From positions 1 to 64,000 of the forward strand of contig JAOWBW010000270.1 in NCBI GenBank assembly GCA_026119855.1: DNA of 64,000 nt. The letters are read 5' to 3'. This DNA is from Campanula takesimana. Taxonomy: Eukaryota > Streptophyta > Magnoliopsida > Asterales > Campanulaceae. Numbering within the stretch: the stretch's first letter is position 1; each line of letters starts with the position of its first letter. The position numbers and the translations under genes were made by a program. The notes beneath the pieces are model-generated. The model had not been told where the DNA came from. It made no database searches and was given only the letters and a program-made list of their open reading frames with translations. This document shows positions 43,128-54,401 of the stretch, in pieces.

Positions 43128-45955
43128 TGTTTCAGACCATCCACAAGAGAGACCTTCTGTACAGTAACTGCACCTCTCTTGATGGTACCTATACCGACGA
43201 TTTTTCCTTTGGCATTATCACCAAACACTACTGGGGGACCTGATGCTTCAATAATATCGGCAAGAAGATCTGCAAATCCTGTCATATGTCTTGAGCAGCC
43301 ACTATCTAGAATCCACAAATCCTTGCTTGCACCAGTTGAGGCCATGAAGCATTCCTGAAATAAAACAGTATGCTTATGGTCCCCCTTATTCTTGGGTCCG
43401 AGGGTTAGTTCCTCTTTGGCAACCATATCTGGCCACCACTAGAGGATGTAACCTCAGTGGGTCCAGATAGGTGCTTCAAGAGGCATTCATGAGCCTTGTG
43501 ACCATAATCAAAACAATTAGAACATCTCACCTGACTGATAGACTGTGGAGTCGGTAGAACATCATTCTGTTTAGTCAGTGCATCGGCAGAACTAGGGAAT
43601 TGTGCAGGCACAAACTTAGTAGGTTTAAAGGTGCTAGTATTGCCTTTCTTTCCATTCTGTTTACCTTTGGCAGTTACCTTTTTAGGCACTTGTCCATCGG
43701 CAGCAGAGGAGGTCAGATCGGCATCACTTGCTCTGCTGATGTATTCACCAAGAATACCGTTATCGGCAGACTCAGTATCAGCAACCTTAACATATCTTTG
43801 TTTGTGCTTATCATTCCTTTTGTTCTGGTTCTTAGGATACTTCATTGCCACAGCACTGTATATTGGCTTAGCATCCTTATGCACTGAGTTAACAGGACTA
43901 CATTCAACTTTCTCATCCTTTTTCTCTGTAGCACAAGTTTCAGTAGAGCTACTGCTGCTTGCTGGAATCAAATCCTAACCCAGATTGGTCCTTATAAGAC
44001 ATTTGGGTCTGTAGGATTGTTTCAACAGCAACTCTAGATTTTGTGTAAGAGTCAACAATCCTTGAGAGATGATTGTTTATTTTCACAAGATCTTCGATCT
44101 GAGCTATCAATACTGCTACTTGGCATTTGAGATCCAGGTTTTCTTTTTTTTAAAGAAATAGACTCAAGCTCGTGTCCTTTGAGAACTGAAAGTTCAGACA
44201 TAAGCGAGCTATTCTCGTTAGAAATTCTTTTGAAATCAGCAGCCATCACTTTATGAACGCTACTCAGCTTCTCATAATCAATAAAAAGTTCATCCATTGT
44301 CTCTACCATCTCAGCCTTAGATAATTCTGGAAGAGGGTCGGCTGAATCTTTGGGAGTAGAGGAAATGGGTTCAGGTGAGAAGTCAGGCAGGGAAGAGATG
44401 GGTTTCGAAAGGCTTTTGGCAATATTGGGATGTTCGGTGAATGAGAATTTTCTTGTCATCGGCAAGGGTTTTGTTTTAGAAGCAATGAAGTAAGAAGAGT
44501 TACACTGTCCATAGAGTGAAGTTCCCACTTGATGAACCTTGTATCCTATTGGATTTCCTGCTTTGATGCTTACTTCCTTGAAGTATGGTTGAGCTCTTCC
44601 GGTTGGTATTTCTTCGACTGGAGTCTTTGGCGGCGAGGGATCTCGGTAGATTGGAGTCGGCAAGGATGAAATATCGGCATCATCTGAATCTAATGCCATG
44701 AAACTTACATCGGCATCCTCATCTTCATCGGCATCATCGTCTGAATCGGTTTCGCACCAGACCGGCAGGCTTTTTCTGTGCTATCATCGGCAACATAACT
44801 TCGAGACTTTGGATATCTCTTGTTTACTGATTTCCTCACGTATTCATACTTTGGCTGAGGACATTTTGAGGCAAAGTGACCAGGTTTTCTGCAGTTGAAG
44901 CAGACAAGATCACCTTTGCTGTTTTTGCCATCGGTAGCACTAGTACTTGGTTTGTTGTAGCTTACTGATTTTTGAAATGGTGGTGTAGAAGATTTCTGTT
45001 GCTGGTGACTTCCTTTTTGCATCTTTTTGAAGTCTTTGTACCTCTTGTAGTTTCTGGCGAAGGCGGCAAATTCGCCTTCTTCCATTGTTTGTTCTAAAGG
45101 TGTTTCTGAGGTTTTTGAACAGCAGGGTGTTTGATGGGGATCTATAGGAGGGAATTTGGTTGAAGGAAAGGATACCTGAGATTGAGCTGATAGAGACAAG
45201 TTTTTGAATTTTTTGTCGAGAACGTTAAGTTTTTGCAGTTCTCTCTCATACAAGAACAGACTAGACACAAGATTCTGAATAGAGGTCTTGTTTAAGTCTC
45301 TAACTTCTCTAACAGCAGTGACCTTAGTATGATACTCATTTCCTAAAGAACTTAGAAAACAAATATTAAGATCTTTCATAGTATACACTTTACCTAATGA
45401 AGCACATAAATTACTAACCTCGCAGAACCTATCATAGGCACTTCTTAGAGATTCACCATCTAGTTTCTTGAAAGATTCAAACTCCGCAATGCAGTCGTAG
45501 AGTCTGTTGTCTTTCACCTGCTCATCTCCTTCAAAGTATGCAAGGAGTTTGTTCCAGCATTGTTGAGCCGTGGAGCACAAGTCAATCAGTTTATATTGCT
45601 TGTCGTCCAATCCACATGAGATAATGTGGCACACCTTTCCATCTAGAGCAACTGAAAGTTTGTCTTCATCAGTCCATTCTTTTCTAGGTTTTTCAATCAA
45701 GGTTTCATCAACTTGAACATGCGTTTCTTGTTCAGTGTCTTGATCAGCATGAGCAGTCAGAGGAGTGGAAGGAATTGGTCGGTAGGTGGTTGAGACCTTT
45801 AGAGGAATGATTGGACCACCTTCTATTACTTGCATTGACCGGTCATCGATTGAGTTCATATACTTTATCATACGATATTTCCAGACACCAAACTCATTGA
45901 CGTTCAACAATGGAATGGTAGTGATATTGAACGACTGCATGATTTTTTCTGCCAT
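43128..45955 (-). pseudogene. Element C gag and protease (Sirevirus-type), frameshifted
   Basis: The ATG at 45955 opens a 416-codon capsid/nucleocapsid section with CFNCRKPGHFASKC (~44900). After a frameshift near 44770 (an A-run on the minus strand) the frame continues through an acidic Asp/Ala-rich stretch (~44740-44650) and a helical region, then shifts again near 44150 and 43970. A second knuckle, CSNCFDYGHKAHEC (~43525), follows. The protease motif WILDSGCSRHMTG is at ~43310. The reading frame stops at element D (43122) and resumes at 33834. Two knuckles with a long insert are unusual for small Copia elements and fit Sireviruses. Confidence 0.85.
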
Positions 45956-46004
45956 GGTATCGGCAATACAAGCTGCAAAGCTTGGAAATTTCTTTCAAAA
46001 TTCC

Positions 46005-46020
46005 AAGCTCTGATACCAAT
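46005..46020 (-). other. Primer-binding site of element C (tRNA-iMet type)
   Basis: The minus strand reads ATTGGTATCAGAGCTTGG directly after the LTR end CTAACA. Confidence 0.88.
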
Positions 46021-47410
46021 TGTTAGGCCCAATTGGTAGGAAAATAGGCTAGAGGGGGGGGTGAATAGCCTAATTAAAACTTTTTCAAAGAAACACTTTT
46101 ATAAATGCAAAGTCACTTATCAGATTGCAAACTATTATCAGTAAGCGCAGCGGGTAAAATATGACTTAGTTTTAACTCACAAAAAATCAGTGTATAAAAG
46201 ATTTTCAGAGCTTAGTTTTACACAAAGTTGTTTCCAAAAGTTCAATGCAGTTTCAAGAGATTGGTCAATGAAAATAATGATGAGTCAGCAAGAATAGTAA
46301 TGATTTGCCGGTGATAGAGTTCCAACCGGCAAGGACAATAAGTAACAGAGACACAAGGATTTGGAGAGGTTCACAGTGTAAATACTGCTACGTCCTCTAC
46401 CAAGTTTGGTCAGAACTTGGATTTGGGTTAAGAGCACTATTAAATATCCCTAGTCTATTACAAGAGCGGCTTTGCCGGATACAAAGACTAAATTCTAGAG
46501 ATAGTTTAATGAATCGTAAAGCAAATATCTGACCAAGTGTATTTGAGCGGCAAGTTCAAAAGAACTTATCTCACTCAGGTGGGTGTGTGAAAACTCAGAC
46601 AACGTATTCCTTAAAATAATCTAGTTCGGGAATACTAACAGTGTTGTAGAGTTTGTGCACAAGTGTATGTCCTATTAAATGATCTAATGATTATCTGGAT
46701 AAGGAATGTTTGAGCTTCAATGAATGCTGCAAACAACCAACTCTCTTCAATGCACTAAAATCACCAACCTTCTTCAATGCACTGAGTCCTCTATTTATAG
46801 GAGGAGTTAATGTCTTAGCTTGTTGAAGAAGGATAACGTTTGAATTTCCAGCTGGGTAGGTGAGGAGCATTTAATGCAGTATCCTTGGCATTAATGGCAA
46901 AGATACGCGTGACTTAAAAGTCTGATGGGTAAAGACCCCTTTGTCTCAACCGGTTACCTGCAAAAGCAAGTAGAGACAGAGTATAGCTAAAAGTAGTTAT
47001 GTGTCAGACGGCGTAGAAATCATTACAGAGTAGGTAAACTACTTTATGATAAAACAGTATGGAGACAATCAGCAAGGTTGACTTTAATGAAATGATGTCA
47101 CCTGACTGACAGTGCAGACTGTCTATTATATCGGCATGTTGTGAATGGAGTTGATCGGCAACTTCTTTAATAAGTTGATCGGCAACTTGTCGCATGTTAA
47201 GGATAGAGTTGATCGGCAACTTGTTTACTGGTCTGCTGATTTACTTCCTCTTGCTGGTTTGTCTTGTAATGAAGAGTTGAAATACACCTGTGCTGGTCAC
47301 AAAGGATCCTAAGGGCACCTTAAAAAGGTTCTAATAAAATTGGGGGACCCTAAGTGTAGACATGATTGGGATTAAGTAATTCTAGGACCAAGGTATCTAT
47401 TTGAACAACA
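46021..47410 (-). repeat. Element C 5' LTR
   Basis: The 1390-bp LTR reads TGTTAGGCCC...GAACAACA on the plus strand. Three AGTTGATCGGCAACT inverted repeats lie at 47149-47223, and further CGGCAA words at 46310-46330, 46480 and 46550. It is directly followed by gag sequence of A', the insertion target. Confidence 0.92.
47149..47223 (-). repeat. AAGTTGATCGGCAACTT inverted-repeat cluster in C 5' LTR
   Basis: Three copies, the middle one a 6-bp arm hairpin AAGTTG/CAACTT around ATCGG. The same arrangement is at 25079-25154 in the other LTR. Confidence 0.82.
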
Positions 47411-48119
47411 GACGATCTTGGCGGCTAGATTTACCACTCTTAGAACCAGATCCCTGTGCTTTCTCTGAAACACGACCTGTCATGATTGTTCCCAACTTTA
47501 CCTTGTGTTCTTCAATGTCATTTTCAATCCCATAAGCCCTCTCTACTGCTTGTTGATAACTAGTAAGCTGTAGAGAAAGAAGTTGCTTCCTATACTCATT
47601 CTTTAACCTCTTTACAAACCTCTGTGCCTTCTTTGCTTCATTTGGAACTAAGTGATCACAATACCTAGCCAATTCTGTGAACTTGGTTGAGTATTGCCCC
47701 ACTGTCAAGCTTCCCTGCTCCAGATTAAGAAATTCCATCTCTTTTCTATCTTGAACCACTGTTGGAATAAACTGTGACTTGAATGCTTTAAGAAAATTCT
47801 CCCAAGTCTGTGGTACTCCTTCCAGTTCCCAGCTTTTATTCAGAACTTGCCACCAATGTTCAGCAGCTTTTTCAAGTTTAAAGGTTGCAAATGTTACCTT
47901 ATCACCTCCTGCACATCTCAAGGCTGTAAAGATCTTCTCAATACTTTCAATCCACTCTTCTGCCTTCTTAGCATCAAATTCCCCATCAAAGCTACGAGGT
48001 TTCAACTTCAAGAACCTTGTAAGTCGATTAGGATAATCCCAGTCTATATTATCAACCATCTCTTCTTGAGGAGTTACAGATCTCAGCTGATTACTGCCAC
48101 TTGTACCTTCAGAACTCAT
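47411..48119 (-). pseudogene. Element A' gag, 5' portion (Tekay-type), truncated by element C
   Basis: Gag of a close relative of A. The ATG at 48119 is open for ~236 codons with AEHWWQV (~47860) and TWENFLKAFKSQF (~47795). It is cut at 47411 by the C LTR, and the last few codons of the open frame come from C. This copy lacks the frameshifts and stop seen in the A copy 2 gag, so it shows the family's intact reading frame. The rest of A' lies beyond the left end of the window, on the far side of C. Confidence 0.9.
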
Positions 48120-48243
48120 TGTACCTGTAGGTAAACACTCGGCGTTAATAACACCCCAAGACTAACCCATACCTAGGCCATAGACCCTATCCAGACTTAG
48201 AGCAAACCAAGGTAGCTAAACAAGGTAGCTAAACCAGGGTAGC

Positions 48244-48256
48244 TCTGATACCAAAC
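48244..48256 (-). other. Primer-binding site of element A'
   Basis: The minus strand reads TTTGGTATCAGAGCT next to the LTR end TGACACGCC (plus-strand sense). It is of tRNA-iMet type. Confidence 0.87.
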
Positions 48257-50772
48257 TGACACGCCCCCAGGTCCCGGGATCCCCTAATAGAACCTCGAAC
48301 CTGAATGCGCATGACTAACGAGAATCAAGAAACTAACAAGAAACTGGATGACAATTGTTTATAACAAACTGACATGATATATATACTCTAGAGTAATGAG
48401 CTAGGATAGCTCACACCACGAGTTCTGGACAAGAAAATTTAAACCAAACATGATTATACACAGCGGAAACATGCCTAGCACATATGCTGGCATTACAAGA
48501 TGTCTAGAGACAACAAGAGACAACAACTCTACCAAAACATACTGAGTTACATAACCCATAATACATCGTCCTCACCAAAGTGTAAAAGGACCACGATTCC
48601 CAGAAGAATAACCACCTGCGTAGTAAGCTCCCAACTATGTCGAGCCTCACTTCGCACTATCACTAGCCTTCCTTTGATATAAGGAAAACAATTAAACAAG
48701 AAACGGGGTGAGATAAATCTCAGTAAGCTATTAGATGCAACTACATGACATGTTATCATGCAATTCAAGTAGATACTCAAGTCATCATGTATCAAGTATC
48801 ATCAAGTAACAAGTAAATGAGAGGCTAAGCCACTCATCAAGTAGCACATAAGGCTAAGCTAGCACGTTATAAAGGATATTGCTTCCTTCCTTATTCCTCC
48901 CAAGAATACCATTGTTGTCGTAAATTGTATTACTTTGACAATCACGATCAATATCAAGAAACTGCTTATTCAGTATATATCAGAAGACCTGGTAACCAGT
49001 GTCATTCCCAAGATCAAGACTCACGAGGTGTTCAAGAGTTTAGCATTCACTTATATCAGGCGTATTGCTCTAATAAAGGAAGCTATGCCCTTACTATGGC
49101 CTGTAGTAAGGGGTCAAGCGCAAATACATAGATCTCCAATTATCACTTTGGCCCCAGCCTCATGATAAGCTTGAACCTATATACCTCCGAACAAGCAAGG
49201 ACCAGCTGGACTCACACAAGAATGCATAAGTAGGTATTTACTTGAACTACGGGAGAAGAACTAATCCAAAAGTACTGGACTAGCTCACCTAGAATCATGC
49301 TTCAAGAAATCAAGAAGTCATATTGTTATCAAGCAACTATATGCAATGTTTGCACATACACATCAAGAATATTTCTCAAACACGTTAGTGCTGGTTCATA
49401 GCACTTTCTAGTTCATTACCATACACAAGTATTGGTGTCAAGTCATGTACAAGATTTTATCATCTTATATTCAAGTTCTCAATCCACTTCTATGGATGTT
49501 TAAGACATGTACAAGATTTTATTGTCTTATACTCGAGTTATCATTGGACATTCAAGCATGTATAAGAGTTATACATTTTATACTTCAAGTTCATCATCCT
49601 ATACTTTGGATGTTCAAGTTCAAGACTTTGTTCTAATGCCCCTAAGGTGAACAAACATTGATTTCAAGACAATCATAACACATTAGTGCTTGTTCATAGC
49701 ACTTACAAGACATATAAAAGAGTTGTTACTCTTATACTTAAGTTCTCATTTGAGTTCTATAAGTGTTCATGTTCAAGAATAAGTTCTCATTTTAATTCAA
49801 TGAGTATTCATGTTTAAGACCAAGTTCTGATGCCCCTAAGGTGTCACAACACTTACTAGGACATCTTATACTAAGGTTATATACCTATGTTTGGGTTAAG
49901 TCTAGCTTAATCAAACTTTATTCAAGACTTTTGTTCATCAGGGGAATTGTGCGGTCGCCTAAAATGGCCTGTGTGGTCGCACACAAGCAGGTCAATCCCT
50001 TTGAAAAACCTTCCAGAAAGATGGGCGGTCGCCCAAGGTACAAAAATGCGAAATTTTTATTTCTTTCCCAGGTTGAGTAATTTTCCGTCCCAAACGTAGG
50101 AGTATACTTTTTACTAACATTTTAATTAACCCAGGGGTATAACCAAGTTCAAACACCCAATTCAAGTTTCTCTTATTATTTTACACAGTAGGGTTTTACT
50201 CCATTTGTCCCAAAATTTCAAGTATCACAAAAATTGCCCCAAACACAAAATTGACAAGCACAAGTATCAGAAATAACATATATGAATGTTATTACAAGCA
50301 AGGGGGAGCTAATAACTTACCTAGTCAAAAATCAAAGTCAAGGAAACTTATTTCTGATCGGCCGGAAACGCTCTATTCAACGTCACGAATATTTATTCGG
50401 GATCGGAATCAAGAACGGAGTGATAATTAAACTCGAGGAGTCGAGAATAGGGTGAAACCCTAACCCTAGCTTTTCTTCAGAGGAAACGTAAATGATTTTG
50501 GGGGAGAAATAAGCTTCTGAGAAGCAAACCCACAAGATATACTTACAAGTTTCGGGAAATGACACTTAGGCCCCTCAAGTTTTACTTTTAACAAAAAGGC
50601 CCCTAAAGTCATATTTTCACAAATGACCCAAAAGTCAAAACTAAACATTTAACTACCTTAATATTCTAAAACAGTTAAGAAATTAACCCAAGTAAAACTA
50701 GTACATAATATGCAAGTTCAAGTATTTAACAAATAAGTCAAATATTTAACAAGAATAAGGATGGGCGTTACA
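48257..50772 (-). repeat. Element A' 5' LTR
   Basis: A 2516-bp LTR in inverted orientation. It starts TGTAACGCCCATCC on the minus strand at 50772 and ends at 48257. It is clearly homologous to the A LTRs but diverged by substitutions and indels. At the position of the A CACGGTCGTG cluster it carries a different motif (49949-50034). Confidence 0.92.
49949..50034 (-). repeat. GCGGTCGC palindrome cluster in A' LTR
   Basis: Three sites, GTGCGGTCGCCT (49949), GTGTGGTCGCAC (49971) and GGGCGGTCGCCC (50023), match the element D motif rather than the element A motif. Confidence 0.8.
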
Positions 50773-51771
50773 TAACCATTTCTGCAGGGGTTCTAAAGTA
50801 TATTCAGGACCATGGCAATCCCCTGAGTCCAAGTGTTTGACAGGTTTACCCATAAGCAGGCGCCTCTCAGTTATTGTGCGCAAGTCGCGCGCATCAAAAA
50901 TCACAGGCCAGAGGCGCGCGTTTCTAGGCAGTTTTCCAGAACATGAACAGGTTCCCAGAACTGGACAAAATAATGGGGAGTGGGCACAATTGTCTGCATC
51001 AAGATTGATTTGGACCCTTTAACTGTTTTTTTTTATGTTTTCTTTTTATCGGTCACACGGGTGATTCGAAAGTTGTAATTATGTGCTTTTCTTTTCTTTT
51101 TTAAAAAAAAATATATAGATTTTGTCATATGTGTTGGACCTCACACTATGTACAAAAATTCCTATTAATTACTCACTATCGAGTCGCACAAGTTTATAAC
51201 CCCAAACCCGTCGAGGCCCGTCCTAGGAAGTTTCAAGCTCCACCCGACCTTGACTCTTCCGAAGCGGTAAGCCTCAGCCCGTGGCGTAGTTCACGACTAC
51301 ATGCCGGGGGTGACCTTTAAGCCTCTCTTTATCCAAGCACAAGCCAACACATTCTAGTTAGGGTCTAACACTCCGTGACCAATTCGGTTTTCATGTGCCG
51401 AGATTTCCCTAAACTAATGTTTTCAAATCATACATGCCGTTTCCAAAAGAAACAAGTGGTTATTATGGAAAAACTAAAAATCCGTCCCCGCATGTATGCT
51501 TTACTACATTAATTTAGTTTAATCCCGTCATGTGTAGGATTCACAAGCGTGGTGGAATCCGATGAGTATATGGGACCGCGAGAAGGTCTATATACTAGTG
51601 TGACGATTCCACTATTTTTCTAGAAACCCCAAAAAGGACTACGTCCTTCTGACTCATATATATATATAAAAAAAAAAAGTCATTTTCCTTATGTGGTTGA
51701 GACATTTTCTTGTTTGTGGGTTGAATAATTTTACCCAAAAGGTTTTTGTGGGCCATCCTAAGAAATAGGTC
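50773..51771 (+). other. Tat/Ogre-like element F1 leader (partial)
   Basis: About 1 kb without a convincing ORF. The stretch 51120-51620 is related to the F2 leader at 59700-60500, with shared phrases such as the gtggaatccgatgag region. GC-rich palindromic words (GCGCGC) occur at 50888-50925. An A-run plus AT microsatellite lies near 51655-51680. The left end is set by the A' LTR. Confidence 0.65.
51552..51612 (+). other. Candidate structured leader RNA (stem-loop), F1 copy
   Basis: An outer 8-bp stem GTGGAATC (51552-51559) pairs with GATTCCAC (51605-51612). An inner stem AGTATAT...GACC (51565-51577) pairs with GGTCTATATACT (51585-51596), with loop GCGAGAA. The corresponding F2 element at 60374-60478 keeps both stems with compensatory changes. 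Confidence 0.6.
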
Positions 51772-52134
51772 TAGGGATGGCAATTTGTCCGAACCCGCTC
51801 CGTATCCGGGACGATCCGCTCCGCAGCGGAGCAGGTTTGTAGACTTTTTTCAAAACCCGGTGGGTCACGGGGCGGGTTCGGTTTCACAAATCAACCCGCG
51901 GGGCCCCGCCCCGTATACTAATATATGTGCTTAATTACTATAATGTCCCTAGCCATTTCAATTACTTTACTACCCTATTCCCTAATCCTATATTCCTATC
52001 GGCATTACAGTCGACCCCAGTCCCAAACCCAATCCACGCGGCTTCCACTCCGCGTGCCGCCGCTTCCAGTTCTTCCTCCGGCCGCCGCTTCCAGGTCTTC
52101 CTCCGGCGAGACTCAAGACTTAGAACGGTAAGTA

Positions 52135-52170
<36 letters not shown>

Positions 52171-52461
52171 GTTGATTTGTCAATTTCTAGGGTTAGAAAT
52201 TCAGTAATGTTCAATTCGGAGGAAAAATATCGAGCTAAATTGAATTGAGCGAACATTTGGGGCAAAATCAATTGTCGACGCTAGAGGGTATTATAGTTGT
52301 GGTTTGTTCTCCAAAAAAAATTGATTTTGGACATGTGGTGCGGGGCGGGGCAGCTGTGGGTTCACTAGTTGGCGAGGCGGGTTCGGTACTAGGGGGGTTC
52401 TTTGAGGGGCGGGTACGGTTTTGGTCAAACCCGCCCCTTATCCGCCCCGTTGCCATCCCTA
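51772..52461. mobile_element. Non-autonomous hAT element (690 bp)
   Basis: 12-bp terminal inverted repeats TAGGGATGGCAA/TTGCCATCCCTA are flanked by the 8-bp duplication AATAGGTC (51764-51771 and 52462-52469). Subterminal GGGGCGGG/CCCGCCCC words are frequent. It includes a (TC)n tract at 52135-52166 preceded by GGTAAGT, which looks like a 5' splice donor after a leader exon. It may be an internal-deletion derivative of a larger hAT gene. No transposase is encoded. Confidence 0.88.
52135..52166 (+). repeat. (TC)n microsatellite
   Basis: An almost uninterrupted CT/TC dinucleotide run inside the 690-bp hAT element. Confidence 0.95.
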
Positions 52462-52471
52462 AATAGGTCCA

Positions 52472-53002
52472 ATGGCTTCGAACGACAACAACAACAATGG
52501 CGGAAACATTTTTGTGTCCAATGAAGGGTTACTCAACATAATGAAATCAATGGGGGAATAAATAGATAGAATTATCGAGGATGCCCGCCGTAAAGATGAT
52601 TTGTGGCAAGCCCGTTTTGATCTTGAGAAGAGAATTCACGAGGAAGAGGTTTCCGAACTCAAAGCCCGTTTTAAAGAATTCATCAATGACAAGGCAAAGG
52701 TTGATGATAAGGCATGCTCAAATATCTCGCCCCTTAAAATCCACAATGGTGCCACCGCCAAGCGAGTTTTCACTCCTTTCCTAAGAATGACCAAAACCGA
52801 AGCATTTGAAACTTTGGTAGCAAGTGGAAAGGTCAAGCCTTTGGAAGGGTACAATCCCAAGAAGATACAAAGGAAACATGCACATGGTAAATGGTGCAAC
52901 TACCACAAGCATAGTGGCCATACTACCGAGGGATGCTTCTCTCTCCGAGACGTCATCCAAGATTTGATTGACAATGGTGAATTTACCGTGGGTGAAGAGT
53001 AA
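52472..53002 (+). pseudogene. F1 short gag-like ORF (Tat/Ogre type), one stop
   Basis: The ATG at 52472 opens a 176-codon frame interrupted by TAA at 52559. The product has an Asn-rich start, a charged helix (~52600-52690) and a C-terminal motif WCNYHKHSGHTTEGC followed by LRDVIQDLIDN. That is the Cys/His signature ending Tat/Ogre and Athila gags and is shared with F2 (~62010-62100). The capsid core (Retrotrans_gag) seen in F2 is absent. This is either an internally deleted gag or a small non-autonomous family. Confidence 0.65.
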
Positions 53003-53181
53003 CCGTTAGAGAGTCGCAAGATGCGCGAACTCATCAAAGAAGAGGTAATTGTGAAGCAAGGAACGACTTGGGTTTAAAATGGGGAGAACTAAAACAACAA
53101 AGACGACGACAACAATCTCCGTTTCTCTTTCTCTACCTAGTTTAAAAAAATTAAAAAAATAGTCAAAAGTCCTCTTAAGTG
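53003..53181 (+). other. F1 3' untranslated region
   Basis: A short AT-rich stretch between the gag-like stop and the LTR start. A purine-rich word AAAATGGGGAGAA occurs at ~53076. I do not see a clear polypurine tract adjacent to the LTR. Confidence 0.5.
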
Positions 53182-54149
53182 TGTAGACACTCCATTTTGA
53201 ACTCACATTTATGATTACACTACTCTCGTGTCTCGCCTTTGTGTTTGGATGAAATCCCGTTAGTTTCATCATGTTTCGTTAAGTTTCTAACTGACTCCGT
53301 TAGTCAGGGGCTAAAATGAACAAATGAAACTGACTGAAGGATAAAACAGTACTTTTGTACTCGATATCTCGTACGAGATATTGATGTCTCGTACGTGACA
53401 TCTCCTACTGTTTCGGGCATTAATCCACTTTCCTTCTCCGTCCCGATCTCTTTCTTGGCCAACACTCTCCTAATCCGGGGAATATCTAATAGGAAGCTTC
53501 CTAGGTGATTTCTTACCTCTTTTAACCTCTCCAAATAAGGACTCTATTTCCTACTAAACTTAGGACTCCCATACCTATAAAATAGAGTTCTTTCACCACA
53601 AAAAGGGGTTAACAACTCTCCAGTCAGTCACTCCCCAAAGAATCCCGTTTTTCTTCCCCCCTCACACCAAAACACCACCAAAAACCCTTCCTTTCAAGCC
53701 AAATTCATCACCAAACTCTTGGATCATCAAGGCCTTAGTCAAGGCCATCAATTGGAATCTCAAGAACTCTTTAAGTAAACTCCTACGCTTTTAACCTCTA
53801 CTTCTCATCTCCTTCTTTGTTTTAGAGTAGTGCAATCCCATCAAAAGGATCAGCCTAGAGCCTCTCCAATCCATGGAGATGGTCTCGAAGCACATGATCC
53901 GACATTCCAATAATTAAGAAATTAATTATTGGATTTATTTGTTTTAATTGTTTATTCTTTATTTGATTAAAAACACCTAAGCAAAACCGATCCTAGATCG
54001 GGTGGATTGGGTGCTCCTTGACCTTCCCAATCCATAACTTTACCCCTGAACTCAAGAATCTCACGGTCCGTGTTCTGACAACAACATGGTGGCGACTCTC
54101 AAATTAAAAAGGCAAAGCGAGGATACCAAATCTTTCTCGGGTGCAAACA
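53182..54149 (+). repeat. Tat/Ogre-like LTR (F)
   Basis: This starts about TGTAGACACTCC and ends GGGTGCAAACA one base before the primer-binding site. Without a second copy in the window the left end is approximate. It contains the 18-bp perfect palindrome ATATCTCGTACGAGATAT (53364-53381) and a near-palindrome GATGTCTCGTACGTGACATC (53383-53402). Confidence 0.7.
53364..53402 (+). repeat. CTCGTACGAG palindromes in F LTR
   Basis: Two adjacent inverted repeats. The first is perfect over 18 bp; the second has one mismatched pair. Confidence 0.88.
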
Positions 54150-54150
54150 G

Positions 54151-54168
54151 TGGCGACTCTGCTGGGGA
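54151..54168 (+). other. Primer-binding site of F2 (Ogre/Tat, tRNA-Arg type)
   Basis: TGGCGACTCTGCTGGGGA is the sequence usually seen directly after Tat/Ogre LTRs. It sets the LTR end and the start of the F2 leader. The shorter TGGCGACTCT at ~54090 lies inside the LTR. Confidence 0.8.
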
Positions 54169-54314
54169 TGAATTTAAGTGGGTTAGACTTGCGTACAAAT
54201 TAGGTGTTTTTTATCGTTTTAATTTTCTGCAAAACATTGGATTTTTCTGTGTTTTTCGGCAAATTTTCGGGACTGTTCTGAACTGTTTCTGATCTGAATC
54301 CGGATTCCAGAAGG

Positions 54315-54356
54315 GATATCTCATACGAGACATCTAATATCTCGTACGAGGTATCC
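54315..54356 (+). repeat. CTCGTACGAG palindromes in F2 leader (proximal)
   Basis: Two copies: TATCTCATACGAGACAT and ATATCTCGTACGAGGTAT. They are the same motif as in the F LTR but outside it, ~50 bp before the E insertion. Confidence 0.82.
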
Positions 54357-54396
54357 CAAAAAAGCCGCCAAACACTTTTAATTTGGAGGAATTAAG

Positions 54397-54401
54397 GTTC
54401 C
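54397..54401. repeat. Target-site duplication of element E, left copy (GTTCC)
   Basis: GTTCC is repeated at 59061-59065 just after the right LTR. Confidence 0.93.
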
